Shown: positions 34,487 through 43,807, counted from the stretch's first letter. The stretch: 64,000 bases of DNA from CP2-2F sp034436355 (GCA_034436355.1 DAOTVQ010000019.1:96944-160943), one strand, 5' to 3'. Numbers and translations: made by a program. The notes: a model not told the origin generated them from the sequence alone.

Positions 34487-34538
34487 GATACACCTATTTA
34501 TACAGCCTGCGGGATGATTTAGAATGATCGTCTTGTGT

Positions 34539-34567
34539 ACTCTAGCATGGATTTTAGGTGAAAGCAA
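34539..34567 (-). promoter_or_regulatory. Candidate promoter of the response regulator
   Basis: On the minus strand TTGCTT (34562-34567) and TAGAGT (34539-34544) are 17 bases apart; both depart from consensus. Confidence 0.35.
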
Positions 34568-34829
34568 GCGATATTCTAACACATTTACGCCGTTTTTATC
34601 AGCACAGAACACTTGTTTTTGGGCGAATCTTATGTATTGATCAGCGTTCAGGCAATTGCCGCCGCACCGTTGGTTTGAAACAAAACGTTGGGCGAGGTGA
34701 CCCTGATTCGCAACCGTTTTGGTTGCAACCATGCGCCTTGTTGAACGTGCTATGGAACGGTTCCTGGACTTTAGTAGCCCTACCTGTGCCGCCGATGGGC
34801 AGTCGGTGAAATGCTACAGCGCAAAAGCG

Positions 34830-34838
34830 TGCTACAAT
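34830..34838 (+). promoter_or_regulatory. Extended -10 promoter of the small Cys protein gene
   Basis: The sequence TGCTACAAT is identical to the extended -10 of the amidohydrolase and CARF-HEPN genes. The leader is about 32 bases. Confidence 0.6.
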
Positions 34839-34876
34839 GCTAGGCATAACGACAGGAAGCAAAAGAGGGTGCTGAA

Positions 34877-35215
34877 ATGTACACCCGCAACGAATTAATG
34901 TTCCCACATCACGTCATTCCGCTGTTGCGCGATGTGCGTGGCGAGAGTTGGCGCGCTCTGATTGAGAGCGTCTTAGCCGTTTCGGAAAGCCATGAGCGCA
35001 ACCTTGCCCTGATGCTGCTGATGATTCGGCTGAACGGCTGCCTGACTTGTGAGACGGATAGCTTCCGTGCCATGCGTGGCTGTGCAGCGTGCGCCTTGCA
35101 AACGCTGCGGCGCTTCAACGGCAGTGATCAAGACCTGCTGGCGCACTATGAGCAGGCACTTGGCGATGTGCGCGTTTATCTGGCGGCACAGGTTCCTTCT
35201 GCTCCGGCAGATTAG
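34877..35215 (+). CDS. Small protein with two CxxC pairs
   Basis: I do not recognise the family. The 112-residue protein has GAGGG eight bases before its ATG. It is mostly helical, with a cysteine cluster in the middle (GCLTCETD and GCAACAL, about 14 residues apart), which could bind zinc or an iron-sulfur centre. The flanking helices read LALMLLMIRL and LQTLRRFNGSDQDLL. It lies 64 bases before the multi-GAF histidine kinase, which has its own -10, so a joint redox-signalling role is only a possibility. Confidence 0.75.
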   Translation: MYTRNELMFPHHVIPLLRDVRGESWRALIESVLAVSESHERNLALMLLMIRLNGCLTCETDSFRAMRGCAACALQTLRRFNGSDQDLLAHYEQALGDVRVYLAAQVPSAPAD

Positions 35216-35238
35216 GTTAGAGTTGTGCTTGACTGCGG

Positions 35239-35244
35239 TATAAT
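35239..35244 (+). promoter_or_regulatory. -10 element of the histidine kinase gene
   Basis: TATAAT preceded by CGG; no strong -35 is visible. The predicted start near 35251 leaves room for the CGGAG site before GTG 35280. Confidence 0.5.
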
Positions 35245-35279
35245 CAAAGGCGTTGTTTTACCCTGCGGAGCTGCACTGC

Positions 35280-38200
35280 GTGGATACTTACCGCTTGCTT
35301 GATGAAACCTGCCAAATGGCGCTTGACCTGCTCGACTGCGATTTGGCGTGGCTGTTTAGTGTGGAAGATGACATGTTACACAGCCGTGCGCTCGCCTGTG
35401 CCAAAGGTGAGAGCGCCGCAGAAGTCTTTTTGTGGCGGCTGAATGGTCACGCGCCGCAGCACCCAACCTTGCCGCTACAAGCCTTCGATAACGCTTTGGC
35501 CGCCCTCTTGCTGAAGGGCGATCTAATCTTCAATCTCCCCGTTCAGAAACTGCACCAAGCACCCAACGGTGTGCGCCTTGCCCGCGCTTTTAACCAACTG
35601 CGCCTTTCACACCTGCACGCCCTGCCCTTGCAGGTGGACGAAGCCCCTAGCGGCATTCTAATCCTAGCGACCGATGCGCCCGCTGATGCTGAGGGCTGGC
35701 AGCAGGCGCGCCTGATCAAAGTGTTGATGGCACAAGCTGCCACCGCCCTTGAAAACCTACGCCTGATCGATTCGATTGCCGCCCGCGAAGAGCAAATCCG
35801 TGCTGACCAAGCCTTTTTGAAGCGCGTGCTGGATACTATGGGGGATGGCTTGCTGGTGCTGGATGAAGAAGCCTGTGTGCAGTACGTCAACAACCGTATG
35901 CTACTCATGTCGGGCTATGCGCGGGAAGAACTCTACGGCAGCAGCGTTGGCGCGCTCTTTCACAGTGCCACCCGCGATCTGTTGGTGCAAAATCTGCGGC
36001 GCGGCGGACGTGGCACAGTCAATTTCAGCCAGCAGCTTGTCACGCGCAGCGGACGTATTGTGCCAGTGCTGATGTCTCGCGCCACCACGTATGCCGATGG
36101 TGAAGAAAATACGATCCTTGTGCTGAGCGACCTGACTGAGCAAAAACGCCGCGAACAGGCACTAGAGCGACAGGGTGAACGTCTGCGCGCCTTGAACCGC
36201 GCTGTGCAGGCGCTTAACGCTGCTCTGGATCAGGAAAACGTAATAGACCTGCTGCTGCGCGCTGCCCGCGAGATGGCAGATTGTGAACAGGCTAATCTCT
36301 TTTTGCAAGATGCTGCCCAGTCGGACATTTTTTATGTTATCACAGAGCAAAGTTTGCGCGAAGGCAACCCAAGCCCAAGCGTGGTGCGGCTTGGGCAGAG
36401 TGTAGCAGGGCGCGCCGCCACTGAGCGTCGTTCGCAGCTTTCGCTGGCACCCGCACCCGCCGATTTCACCACACAGCCGCCAACTGAGCGCCTTGCCGTC
36501 TTGGCAGTGCCGCTTGTGGTCGCTGATCAGCTCATCGGCGTGTTGGAAGTGCTGAGCCTGCCCGAAAACGGCTTCAGCCGCGACGATGTAGAATTCCTTG
36601 AGAATTTGGCAGCGGCGGGCTCTGCCGCCATTGAAAAGGCGCGCCTATATGAGGAAGCACAGCGCCACGTGCGTGAACTTGGCACGCTGCTTGAGGCGAG
36701 CGCGGCTGTCTCTTCAACCTTAGACATCAACGGCGTGCTGCGCCTCGTAACGCGCCGCTTGCGCGAGGCACTTGGCGCGGCACGCTGTGCGATTGCAACT
36801 TGGGAAGCGCCGCGCAACCAATTGGCGATGTTGGCAGAAGCCTGTGACGCCTTCTGGCAGCTCGGTGGCGGTGCGGAACGTCCTTACGCGCGGCTGCTCT
36901 TTGAGCAAAGCACTGCACATGGCAAGCTACCGCCAATCATCACCGCACACCATAGCGATCCCAACCTGATGCCGATCCAGCGCGATCACCTGACGTGCAT
37001 GGGCATGGCAAGCCTGCTGATTGTGCCGCTGCACCTCAATGCCAATGTGCGTGGCATGGTGGAGCTTTACCAAACTTACACCGAACCGCCGTTTAACGCT
37101 GAGCAGATGCAGGCAGCCGAAAAGGTGCTGAGCAATTGGCACATGCACGCCATTCGCAGCAGCAATCATGATTGGCTGGACTACAGCCGCCTGACGCAGC
37201 TTGTCCATAACCTGTTGGAGGCGACCAACGCGCAGTGGTGCATCCTTTCACACTACGATGCTCAGGCGCAGGTTGCTTACACCATCCGCGAGATCGGCTT
37301 TGCCCTGCGCGAGCGGCAAATCGCCTTCACCTACGACCTAGCAGCCTTCCCAAGCATGGCGCGCAGCTTGCGTGAAGGGGTGCCACTCCTTTTGAACGCC
37401 GCCACCTTGCGGCATAACTCCAATGAGCGCGCCTTAATGGCAAACGTTGGCGCGCACAGCGGCTTGCTCACGCCGCTGATGGTGCGCGGCAATGCTATTG
37501 GGCTGGTCAAACTGATGGATGTTCAAGCTGACCGAGTCTTTGAAGTGGCAGATATTTCCTTAGCGCAGGCAATTGCCAATGTGATCGCTAATGCGCTAGA
37601 GAATGCTGCACTCTATCAAGCGCAAGAACGGCGTGCGGCTGCTTTGCAGCGCGCCTACGACGATCTGCGTGAGGCGGATCACCTCAAGGATAGCCTGCTG
37701 CAAAGCCTTTCCCATGAGCTGAAGACACCGCTGCACAAGATTATGATGCAGGTGCAAATTCTAGATGATGAGATGTATGGCAGCCTGAGCGACGACCAGC
37801 ATACTTCACTGCGCGCCGTGCTTGGCTGGAGCGCGCAACTTGCCAGCATCGTAGATGAAATTGTGATCGTCCAAGCCCTGAATGCCGAGGACTTGCACTT
37901 TTCGCCGGTTCAGCTTGCCGAGCTAACCGCGCAAGCTGTGCGAAAGGTGCGCCTTTTGGCAGGCGAACTTCAGTTAGAGATCAATGTGAACTTACCCGAA
38001 ACGCTGCCCGCTGTGCGCGGCGATGCTACGCATTTGCTCACTGTGTTGGAGCAGCTTATCAACAATGCGGTGAAGTTTAGCCCTGAAGGTGGGCGCATTC
38101 AGGTGGATGGCTGGCAGAGCAGCCCACACGCCGTTCGGTTATGTGTGCAGGATCACGGCATTGGCATTCCCAAAGAGCAGTATGAACGCATCTTCCAGCG

Positions 38201-38363
38201 CGGTTATCAGGTGGAGAGCGGCATTACGCGGCGGTTTGGTGGTGTTGGGCTAGGCTTGGCAGTGGTGCGGCGCATTGTGGAAGCGCATAACGGGCAGGTA
38301 TGGGTGGAAAGTGTGGTTGGCGAGGGTAGCCGATTCTATGTGCAACTGCCGATTTGGATATGA
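35280..38363 (+). CDS. Soluble multi-GAF/PAS sensor histidine kinase
   Basis: The protein is about 1,027 residues. The GTG at 35280 has CGGAG nine bases upstream; a TTG nine codons earlier has no site. Predicted order: an N-terminal GAF (1-170), PAS near 180-300 (LDTMGDGLLVLDEEACVQYVN), and three more GAF-like domains (about 305-470, 470-625, 635-775), each joined by helical linkers. HisKA has the phosphorylated His812 in SLSHELKTPL, followed by an ATPase domain with N box NNAVKFSPEGG, G1 DHGIGIP and G2 GGVGLGLAVV. No membrane helix is present, so it senses cytoplasmic signals. The nearest response regulator gene is the OmpR type at 33800-34486. Confidence 0.92.
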   Translation: MDTYRLLDETCQMALDLLDCDLAWLFSVEDDMLHSRALACAKGESAAEVFLWRLNGHAPQHPTLPLQAFDNALAALLLKGDLIFNLPVQKLHQAPNGVRLARAFNQLRLSHLHALPLQVDEAPSGILILATDAPADAEGWQQARLIKVLMAQAATALENLRLIDSIAAREEQIRADQAFLKRVLDTMGDGLLVLDEEACVQYVNNRMLLMSGYAREELYGSSVGALFHSATRDLLVQNLRRGGRGTVNFSQQLVTRSGRIVPVLMSRATTYADGEENTILVLSDLTEQKRREQALERQGERLRALNRAVQALNAALDQENVIDLLLRAAREMADCEQANLFLQDAAQSDIFYVITEQSLREGNPSPSVVRLGQSVAGRAATERRSQLSLAPAPADFTTQPPTERLAVLAVPLVVADQLIGVLEVLSLPENGFSRDDVEFLENLAAAGSAAIEKARLYEEAQRHVRELGTLLEASAAVSSTLDINGVLRLVTRRLREALGAARCAIATWEAPRNQLAMLAEACDAFWQLGGGAERPYARLLFEQSTAHGKLPPIITAHHSDPNLMPIQRDHLTCMGMASLLIVPLHLNANVRGMVELYQTYTEPPFNAEQMQAAEKVLSNWHMHAIRSSNHDWLDYSRLTQLVHNLLEATNAQWCILSHYDAQAQVAYTIREIGFALRERQIAFTYDLAAFPSMARSLREGVPLLLNAATLRHNSNERALMANVGAHSGLLTPLMVRGNAIGLVKLMDVQADRVFEVADISLAQAIANVIANALENAALYQAQERRAAALQRAYDDLREADHLKDSLLQSLSHELKTPLHKIMMQVQILDDEMYGSLSDDQHTSLRAVLGWSAQLASIVDEIVIVQALNAEDLHFSPVQLAELTAQAVRKVRLLAGELQLEINVNLPETLPAVRGDATHLLTVLEQLINNAVKFSPEGGRIQVDGWQSSPHAVRLCVQDHGIGIPKEQYERIFQRGYQVESGITRRFGGVGLGLAVVRRIVEAHNGQVWVESVVGEGSRFYVQLPIWI

Positions 38364-38394
38364 TCAGGGCAGTGCTGCCGCAGCAACTCTTGCC

Positions 38395-38423
38395 TTGACA
38401 TTTCCCACACACCCTGTTATCAT
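38395..38423 (+). promoter_or_regulatory. Promoter of tRNA-Asn
   Basis: TTGACA (38395-38400) and TATCAT (38418-38423) are 17 bases apart, with the tRNA starting 12 bases later. Confidence 0.75.
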
Positions 38424-38434
38424 TTTCGTCGTAT

Positions 38435-38506
38435 TCCGGAGTGGCTCAATGGCAGAGCGGGCGGCTGTTAACCGCTAGGTTGTAGGTTCGAGTCCTACCT
38501 CCGGAG
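38435..38506 (+). tRNA. tRNA-Asn (GUU)
   Basis: A complete cloverleaf of 72 bases. The acceptor TCCGGAG pairs with CTCCGGA, the D arm is GCTC...GAGC, the anticodon arm is GGCGG-CTGTTAA-CCGCT with GTT at 38467-38469, and the T arm is GTAGG-TTCGAGT-CCTAC. CCA is not encoded. Confidence 0.97.
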
Positions 38507-38516
38507 CCTTCACAAG

Positions 38517-38541
38517 ATGCCTGCATTCGTGCGGGCATTTT
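38517..38541 (+). terminator. Rho-independent terminator of tRNA-Asn
   Basis: ATGCCTGCA pairs with TGCGGGCAT (nine pairs, one G-T) closed by a TTCG tetraloop and followed by TTT. Confidence 0.8.
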
Positions 38542-38597
38542 GCGTTTCTATGCGCTAAAATAGCGATCACAGCTTGCCGTGGAATGGAGTATGCTCA

Positions 38598-39212
38598 ATG
38601 GCTATCCGCGAAAAAATGACCATTGCCGATCTCGACGCCTTCATGCGCTTGCCCGAAAATGCCGAGAAGCGCTACGAACTGCTGGACGGAGTGCTTTACG
38701 AAATGTCACCTTCGAGCGAATTGCCAACCATCATTGCTATGCGGCTCGGGATTCTACTTGGCAGCCATGTTTATGCGAATGGGCTTGGTTTTATCACAGG
38801 CGCGGATGGACGCTTTGACCTTTCAAGCACGGATCACTATGCGCCGGATGTGGCGTTCATTGCGGCAGCGCGCTTGGAAGGCATTCGGCGGCGCGGTTTC
38901 TTCCAGCTTGCGCCTGATCTGGCGGTCGAGATCGTCTCGCCTTCAGACTCTATTCCCGCTGTGCAGCGCAAGGCGGCGCGCTATTTGGCGCTGGGCGTCC
39001 GTGAGGTGTGGATCATCTATCCCGATGACCAAACGGCGGATATCTACCGCCCCGCCGAGACGCCCAACCGCCTTGAAGTCCAGCAGATCGCGGCGGATGG
39101 CGCCCTTGAAAGCAGCGATCTGCTGCCTAACTTCCGCCTGTCGCTCAAGCAGCTTTTTGAACTAGGCAAGCCTATTTTGGATGATACACCTGCCGAGACG
39201 GACGAAAGCTAG
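38598..39212 (+). CDS. Uma2-family putative restriction endonuclease-fold protein
   Basis: The protein is 204 residues from ATG 38598 (GGAG nine bases upstream). It has the DUF820/Uma2 PD-(D/E)XK-like core: EKRYELLDGVLYEMSP near residue 25, YAPDVAFI near 87, and LAVEIVSPSDS followed by VQRKAARYLALGVREVWIIYP with the active-site Glu and Lys. Uma2 genes are very abundant in Cyanobacteria and Chloroflexota, often in many copies, and their natural role is unsettled. The next gene follows ten bases later. Confidence 0.9.
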   Translation: MAIREKMTIADLDAFMRLPENAEKRYELLDGVLYEMSPSSELPTIIAMRLGILLGSHVYANGLGFITGADGRFDLSSTDHYAPDVAFIAAARLEGIRRRGFFQLAPDLAVEIVSPSDSIPAVQRKAARYLALGVREVWIIYPDDQTADIYRPAETPNRLEVQQIAADGALESSDLLPNFRLSLKQLFELGKPILDDTPAETDES

Positions 39213-39222
39213 AGGATTTGAA

Positions 39223-39600
39223 ATGCCATCGGAACTGCTCTTAGGGTTTATCGGCACGCTGTTTGGCTTCGCCCTCAGCGAGTTAGCAACCTACCTTCGC
39301 ACCATGCAGCAAGATCGCAAGCAAGCCCGCAACGTGCGCGCCATTCTGCGCTTGGAGATGCAGCAAAACCTTCATCTGCTCAACAGCATGATGGCTGAAT
39401 TTAAGCCAGAGGATGAAGCGAACGAGTCCGTGCGCCGCCACCGCGCTTTGCGTCTGCTAGAATTGCCTGCACCGCGCTTTTCAGATGCAGCACTTTCCAG
39501 CCAGATGGCGCTTTTGGCAGCGGCACTGGGCGAGGATGAGATCGGCGGCGTGTTTAACCACTATGAACAGTTTGCTCACCTGAAAACGCTGCGCCGCTGA
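39223..39600 (+). CDS. Small membrane-anchored helical protein, unknown
   Basis: The protein is 125 residues from ATG 39223, with AGAGGA six bases upstream and within ten bases of the Uma2 stop. An N-terminal membrane segment (LLLGFIGTLFGFALSELATYL) is followed by a charged helix (RTMQQDRKQARNVRAILRLE) and an Ala/Leu-rich tail. It ends abruptly at LKTLRR, and the bases after the stop show no further homology I can name, so truncation is possible. The family is not recognised. Confidence 0.65.
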   Translation: MPSELLLGFIGTLFGFALSELATYLRTMQQDRKQARNVRAILRLEMQQNLHLLNSMMAEFKPEDEANESVRRHRALRLLELPAPRFSDAALSSQMALLAAALGEDEIGGVFNHYEQFAHLKTLRR

Positions 39601-39699
39601 TGGGAACGCCCTTCAATGATCGCTCACCCGATCTGTGGCAGACTTACGCGCACACAGCGCGCAGCCTGCTTACCAACGGCGTGCCGCTGAAAAATAATG

Positions 39700-40149
39700 C
39701 TAACGGCGCGCTTGCCCTTGGGCGCGGAATTGATCTTGCACAGCAAAGATCATTTGCTTAAGCTGTGCCGCACGCTCTAGCGAATCAAAGCGGATTTCGG
39801 GCGATTGATCGCCGCCCATAGACTGTATCTGCACATTGGCAAAACCAAGCAGCGTGCCAAGCGGTGGCGTGAACACGCGCACCTCTGTGACGTTGTGCAG
39901 GCTCATCGAGCGTTCCTCACCGCCGATCAGGTAGGCGATGTGCTGCGTGATGCGCCGATTGGTCAGCACGATCTTGTTGCGTTCCCAATACAGCCAATAG
40001 TAGAGCGTTAGCGTGAAGATCACACGCAGCCAAAAGCCGGGCGAGGTCATGCTGCGCCGCCATTCGCCGATCACGCGCTCTGGCACGTTCGGATCGTAGG
40101 CAGGCGGCACAAAAGGCGGCGGATAGTTTGGTTGGGGCGGTTGCATCAT
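39700..40149 (-). CDS. Bacterial PH-domain (DUF304-like) membrane protein
   Basis: The 149-residue protein has a Pro-rich N-terminus (PPQPNYPPPFVPPAYDP), a hydrophobic segment (FWLRVIFTLTLYYWLYW), then the bPH_2 motif: IVLTNRRITQHIAY, MSLHNVTEVRV, LLGFANVQIQS. Domains of this type sit at the inner membrane face; their ligands are mostly unknown. Two adjacent ATGs follow GAGGTG and either could be used. It ends 13 bases from the ruvB stop region and is transcribed in the same direction after ruvB. Confidence 0.82.
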   Translation of the reverse strand: MMQPPQPNYPPPFVPPAYDPNVPERVIGEWRRSMTSPGFWLRVIFTLTLYYWLYWERNKIVLTNRRITQHIAYLIGGEERSMSLHNVTEVRVFTPPLGTLLGFANVQIQSMGGDQSPEIRFDSLERAAQLKQMIFAVQDQFRAQGQARR

Positions 40150-40161
40150 CTGTTCACCTCG

Positions 40162-41202
40162 TTACAAAAGTGGCACTTGCTGCGCCTGATCGTCCGTACC
40201 GTGATAAGGAATGCCCAAATGCTCGTAAGCGCGGCGCGTGGCAACCCTGCCGCGTGGGAGAATGTTCAAAAAGCCGAGTTGTAGCAGATATGGCTCGTAT
40301 ACATCGGTGATGGTGCCGGCTTCCTCGCTGATGGAGGCTGCAATCACATCCACGCCGACCGGTCCACCGTTGAAATTCTCGATGATCGTCCGCAGCACAC
40401 GCCGATCAATATCATCCAGACCGAGATGATCGACATCCAGCAAATCGAGCGCCTCATCGGCGATCTGTTTGGTGATGGTGCCATCGCCGCGCACCTGAGC
40501 GTAATCGCGCACGCGCTTGAGCAGGCGCAAGGCAATACGCGGCGTGCCACGCGCACGGCTGGCGATCTCGTGGGCGCCGTCTGGCTCTAGCGGTACGTTG
40601 AACAAGGTTGCGGCGCGTGTCACGATCAACGTCATCGCCGCCAGATCGTAGAAATCGAGGCGGTAGATGGCGCCGAAGCGCGAACGGAGCGCCGCCGTCA
40701 GCAGGTCTAGGCGTGTGGTGGCGCCAATCACGGTGAATTTGGGCAGGTTCAGGCGCACATTCTTGGCGGCGGGACCTTTGCCAACCACAATATCCAGCAC
40801 AAAATCTTCCATCGCCGGGTAGAGAATTTCTTCAACGGCTTTGCCCAAACGGTGAATTTCATCAATGAACAACACATCGCCTTCGCGCAAATGCGTCAGG
40901 ATGGCAGCCAGATCACCGGCGCGCTCAATGGCAGGTCCGGCTGTGATGCGAATGTTCACGCCCATCTCTTTCGCCATCACGTGCGAGAGCGTCGTTTTGC
41001 CAATGCCGGGCGGTCCGTAAAAGAGGATGTGATCCAGCACTTCCTTGCGCCCTTTGGCAGCCTCCACAAGAATTTGCAGATTAGCAACGACGCGCTCTTG
41101 CCCGATGATCTCGCGCAGGAATTGCGGGCGCAGGTTCTGTTCCTGATCTTCGCTGCGGCGCTTGCCGGTGATCAGGCGTTTATCGGCAGGTGATTCAGAC
41201 AT
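40162..41202 (-). CDS. ruvB: Holliday junction branch-migration ATPase RuvB
   Basis: This 346-residue AAA+ motor is full length. It shows RPQFLREIIGQ at the start, Walker A GPPGIGKTT near residue 65, Walker B LFIDEIHRL near 112, sensor 1 GATTR, the arginine finger region LRSRFG, and the winged-helix end GFLNILPRGRVATRRAYEHLG. It drives DNA through RuvA at crossovers. Neither ruvA nor ruvC is adjacent. It lies between a polyprenyl synthase gene (nine bases upstream) and the PH-domain gene, and all three are probably one transcript. Confidence 0.97.
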   Translation of the reverse strand: MSESPADKRLITGKRRSEDQEQNLRPQFLREIIGQERVVANLQILVEAAKGRKEVLDHILFYGPPGIGKTTLSHVMAKEMGVNIRITAGPAIERAGDLAAILTHLREGDVLFIDEIHRLGKAVEEILYPAMEDFVLDIVVGKGPAAKNVRLNLPKFTVIGATTRLDLLTAALRSRFGAIYRLDFYDLAAMTLIVTRAATLFNVPLEPDGAHEIASRARGTPRIALRLLKRVRDYAQVRGDGTITKQIADEALDLLDVDHLGLDDIDRRVLRTIIENFNGGPVGVDVIAASISEEAGTITDVYEPYLLQLGFLNILPRGRVATRRAYEHLGIPYHGTDDQAQQVPLL

Positions 41203-41210
41203 GGCGCACG

Positions 41211-42317
41211 CTACACACTACGATCAATAAGATATTCTGCCCACTGCTGAAGCAGATCGCGGGAGGCGGAAGGCGGCACGGCGTTCAAGGCGCTCATCGC
41301 CTCGCCGACCATGTGTTCGGCAAGCTGCTGCGTATAGGCAATGCTGCCAAGCGACTCCAAGATGGCGGTTGCCTGCCCGATCTGTTCGGGTGAGGCATTC
41401 GCGTTGCCGATGATCCCTGCCAATGTGCGGCGCTGATCCTCATCGGCGTGGCGCAGCGCGTGAAAGACGATCAAGGTCTTCTTGCCCTCCCGCAAATCTG
41501 CGCCAACGGGCTTGCCTGTCTTAGCAGGGTCGCCGATCACACCCAACACATCATCTTGCAGCTGGAAGGCGGTGCCGCATTGGCTGCAAAACTGCTCAAT
41601 TTTTGCCACCAATGGATGATCACCAACCACATCGCCCAAGCCGATGCGCGCACCTGCCCTACCCGCATAAGCGTAGAGGACACCCGTTTTCTTCCGCAGC
41701 ATCTCCAGCACATCGTTTTCACTAAGGCGGATGGTATCGCGCCGTGCAGCAAACTGCACGTCCAGCGTCTCGCCTTCCACCAAGGTAAGCTGTACATCGG
41801 TTGCCAGCTCACCGACAAGGCTCAGCACAAGGGCAGGATCAACACCATAGCGCGCATACATATCGTGAAAGAGCATATATGACCACGATTGCTGCACATC
41901 ACCTGCCAAAATGGCGATCACACGCCCGTAATGTGCCGCTTCTTCTTCGCCAAAGCCGAATTCTTCCGCGCCACGCTCTGCAAAGGCAACATGCACCGTT
42001 GGCGCACCGCGCCGTGTTTCGTCGCGGTCAATAATATCATCATGGACGAGCGTCCACGTATGATAGAGTTCAACACCGGCGGCGGCTGGCACGGCATGGG
42101 CTTCATCGCCACCGACGGCAGCGCAGCACAGCATTAGCACAGCAGGGCGCAGCGATTTTCCGCCCAAGCGCAGGTAACTCAGCGCAGCTTCCTGAATGTG
42201 TGCAGGGCGCAGGCGCTGCCCGTAGGTATGGTTGAACAAGTAATCGTAAACACGCTGACGGCGCTCAGCAATGGCGCTGAACAACTCGGCATAGCGTGCG
42301 TTGGGCGTGGCGGTCAC
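41211..42317 (-). CDS. Trans-isoprenyl diphosphate synthase
   Basis: The protein is 368 residues. The GTG at 42317 is chosen because AGGGAGG lies five bases upstream; an ATG 18 codons earlier overlaps the upstream gene. The first Asp-rich motif is HDDIIDRDETRRG near residue 90 and the second is QLQDDVLGVIGD near 270. GGKSLRPAVLML, which binds the allylic substrate, comes first. It condenses isopentenyl diphosphate units into geranylgeranyl or longer chains for quinone, carotenoid or carrier lipids. Chain length cannot be read safely. Confidence 0.92.
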   Translation of the reverse strand: MTATPNARYAELFSAIAERRQRVYDYLFNHTYGQRLRPAHIQEAALSYLRLGGKSLRPAVLMLCCAAVGGDEAHAVPAAAGVELYHTWTLVHDDIIDRDETRRGAPTVHVAFAERGAEEFGFGEEEAAHYGRVIAILAGDVQQSWSYMLFHDMYARYGVDPALVLSLVGELATDVQLTLVEGETLDVQFAARRDTIRLSENDVLEMLRKKTGVLYAYAGRAGARIGLGDVVGDHPLVAKIEQFCSQCGTAFQLQDDVLGVIGDPAKTGKPVGADLREGKKTLIVFHALRHADEDQRRTLAGIIGNANASPEQIGQATAILESLGSIAYTQQLAEHMVGEAMSALNAVPPSASRDLLQQWAEYLIDRSV

Positions 42318-42339
42318 AAAAACCTCCCTTCTAAGTGGG

Positions 42340-43524
42340 CTAACGAATTGGGCGTTGAAAGGCGGAATCAAGCGCGAACGGCTGCGCCAAACGCACGGCG
42401 ATAAACTCAGTGGCGTCTGCTTCTGCGTTGCTGCGCCCTAAACCATAGGGCAAACGGTTGTTGTTGGCAATCAGGATTGTCTGCTCATCAATCGGATACA
42501 GCGCACTGATCACGGCGAATGAGAAGCGGAACGGATCGCCCAAGCCGAAGGCATTCGGTGGTGGGCTGAATACATCACTGGTCGAGATTCCACTTGGGTC
42601 TGCCAAATTCAGCAGATCGGCAACCTGAGTCTTGCCGCCGTTGGTGATGTTGATCAGGAAGACGCGCTTAAAGGCGGCGGCGCGGTTCTCGTTGGGGTCC
42701 GCCTCTACCACGAACGCCTCTTGGCTGTTGATCATGGCAAAGCCGCCCACCATATGGTTAGCGCTCTCCAGCGTGTAGGTGGCGGGCAGATCAGTAAAGG
42801 TGCGCGTGGTCAGGTCGTAGGTGCGAAAGACAACCTGCTGCCGATTGGCGGTGCTGCGCTGCGCGATGATGAGCGCTGAGCCATCGGGGTAGATGCTCAT
42901 ACCTTGCAGCGCGCCGCCTTCAAGGGCAACCGGCGCTTCGAGCAGCTTACCGAAGGCATCAAAGCGCAGCAGGGCAGGAGCATTGGCATCTGCCACCCAA
43001 AAGGCGCCGCCGGGTGTACGCTGAAAAGCACGCGGCACAAAGTCTGCACCACTGAGGTAGCGTAGGCGCGTCTCGGCGTTCACAATGCGGCGCTCCACCT
43101 TGCTATCGGGATCGCCCAGGTGCTGCCAATTCAACAGCGAAACATCACCGCCACCGCTCTGAGCGCGGCGGAATGCCAGTTCAACGGTATACATTCGCAG
43201 CAGATAATCACTGCTTTGGGCAGGGATGCCAAACTGCCCATCAACCAGCAGCAGCCACGTGCCGGGATATTCACCGGGCAGCACGGCGCTGATAGTGCCA
43301 ACTGGTTGGCTATCAAAAGGGAACTTCACGCCGTTGATCAGCGCACCAGCCGCCAATGCCGCGCCAGCCGGCTGACCGTCTACCTGTGTGTTAGCAGGCA
43401 TCACCGCACGCCCAACCAACTGTGCGCCGCCGCCCTGTGCGGCTGCCGTTTGCGCGCTGATCAGCGCACCGATCAGCAGGGCAAGCCATAGCGCCCCTGC
43501 ACACCGCGAAAATAGTTTACGCAT
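42340..43524 (-). CDS. Secreted phytase-like esterase-domain protein
   Basis: The 394-residue protein has a signal peptide (LWLALLIGALISAQTAAAQ). Most of the rest resembles the 'esterase-like activity of phytase' propeller family (PF13449): GGAFWVADANAPALLRFD, GMSIYPDGSALIIAQR, and the closing ILIANNNRLPYGLGRSN...ATEFIAVRL. GGAGG lies nine bases before the ATG. The fold suggests an extracellular hydrolase or binding protein; the substrate is unknown. The stop lies 22 bases before the polyprenyl synthase start, so they may share a transcript. Confidence 0.8.
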   Translation of the reverse strand: MRKLFSRCAGALWLALLIGALISAQTAAAQGGGAQLVGRAVMPANTQVDGQPAGAALAAGALINGVKFPFDSQPVGTISAVLPGEYPGTWLLLVDGQFGIPAQSSDYLLRMYTVELAFRRAQSGGGDVSLLNWQHLGDPDSKVERRIVNAETRLRYLSGADFVPRAFQRTPGGAFWVADANAPALLRFDAFGKLLEAPVALEGGALQGMSIYPDGSALIIAQRSTANRQQVVFRTYDLTTRTFTDLPATYTLESANHMVGGFAMINSQEAFVVEADPNENRAAAFKRVFLINITNGGKTQVADLLNLADPSGISTSDVFSPPPNAFGLGDPFRFSFAVISALYPIDEQTILIANNNRLPYGLGRSNAEADATEFIAVRLAQPFALDSAFQRPIR

Positions 43525-43694
43525 TTCTTTTTGCCTCCGCTGCCGAAGTTGCCTTTGGGAAATTGTATGCCGTGCCGAAAATTTGTGCCAATGTTAGCGC
43601 TTGCAAAGAGCCTCAATTGATAGCAAACTCTACGCAATTTATGCGTTTACGCAACGTTTTAATTCTCTTAAAGCCCAATTGCTCGTTACTGGTT

Positions 43695-43700
43695 TATAAT
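43695..43700 (+). promoter_or_regulatory. -10 element upstream of the broken secreted protein gene
   Basis: TATAAT in an A+T-rich gap about 108 bases before the ATG at 43808. The -35 region is weak. Confidence 0.4.
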
Positions 43701-43807
43701 GTGTGGCGGTCGTTTAACAGTGTTTCCAATCGGCAACCCACTGTTAGTTACATGATGCTCTACTCGCCGAATCAGAAACCTTCGCCCATTTATGGGAGGC
43801 TTTTGCG

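Larger units (their letters stand above)
34487..34876. other. Divergent intergenic region between regulator and Cys protein genes
   Basis: The gap holds candidate promoters on both strands (34539-34567 minus, 34830-34838 plus) and a hairpin GCAACC-GTTTT-GGTTGC (34710-34726). The rest shows nothing I can name. Confidence 0.5.

Noticed and set aside
40162..41202. A ruvABC operon
   Set aside because: Neither ruvA nor ruvC adjoins ruvB; neighbours are a polyprenyl synthase and a PH-domain protein. ruvX at 7.6 kb is a separate unit.
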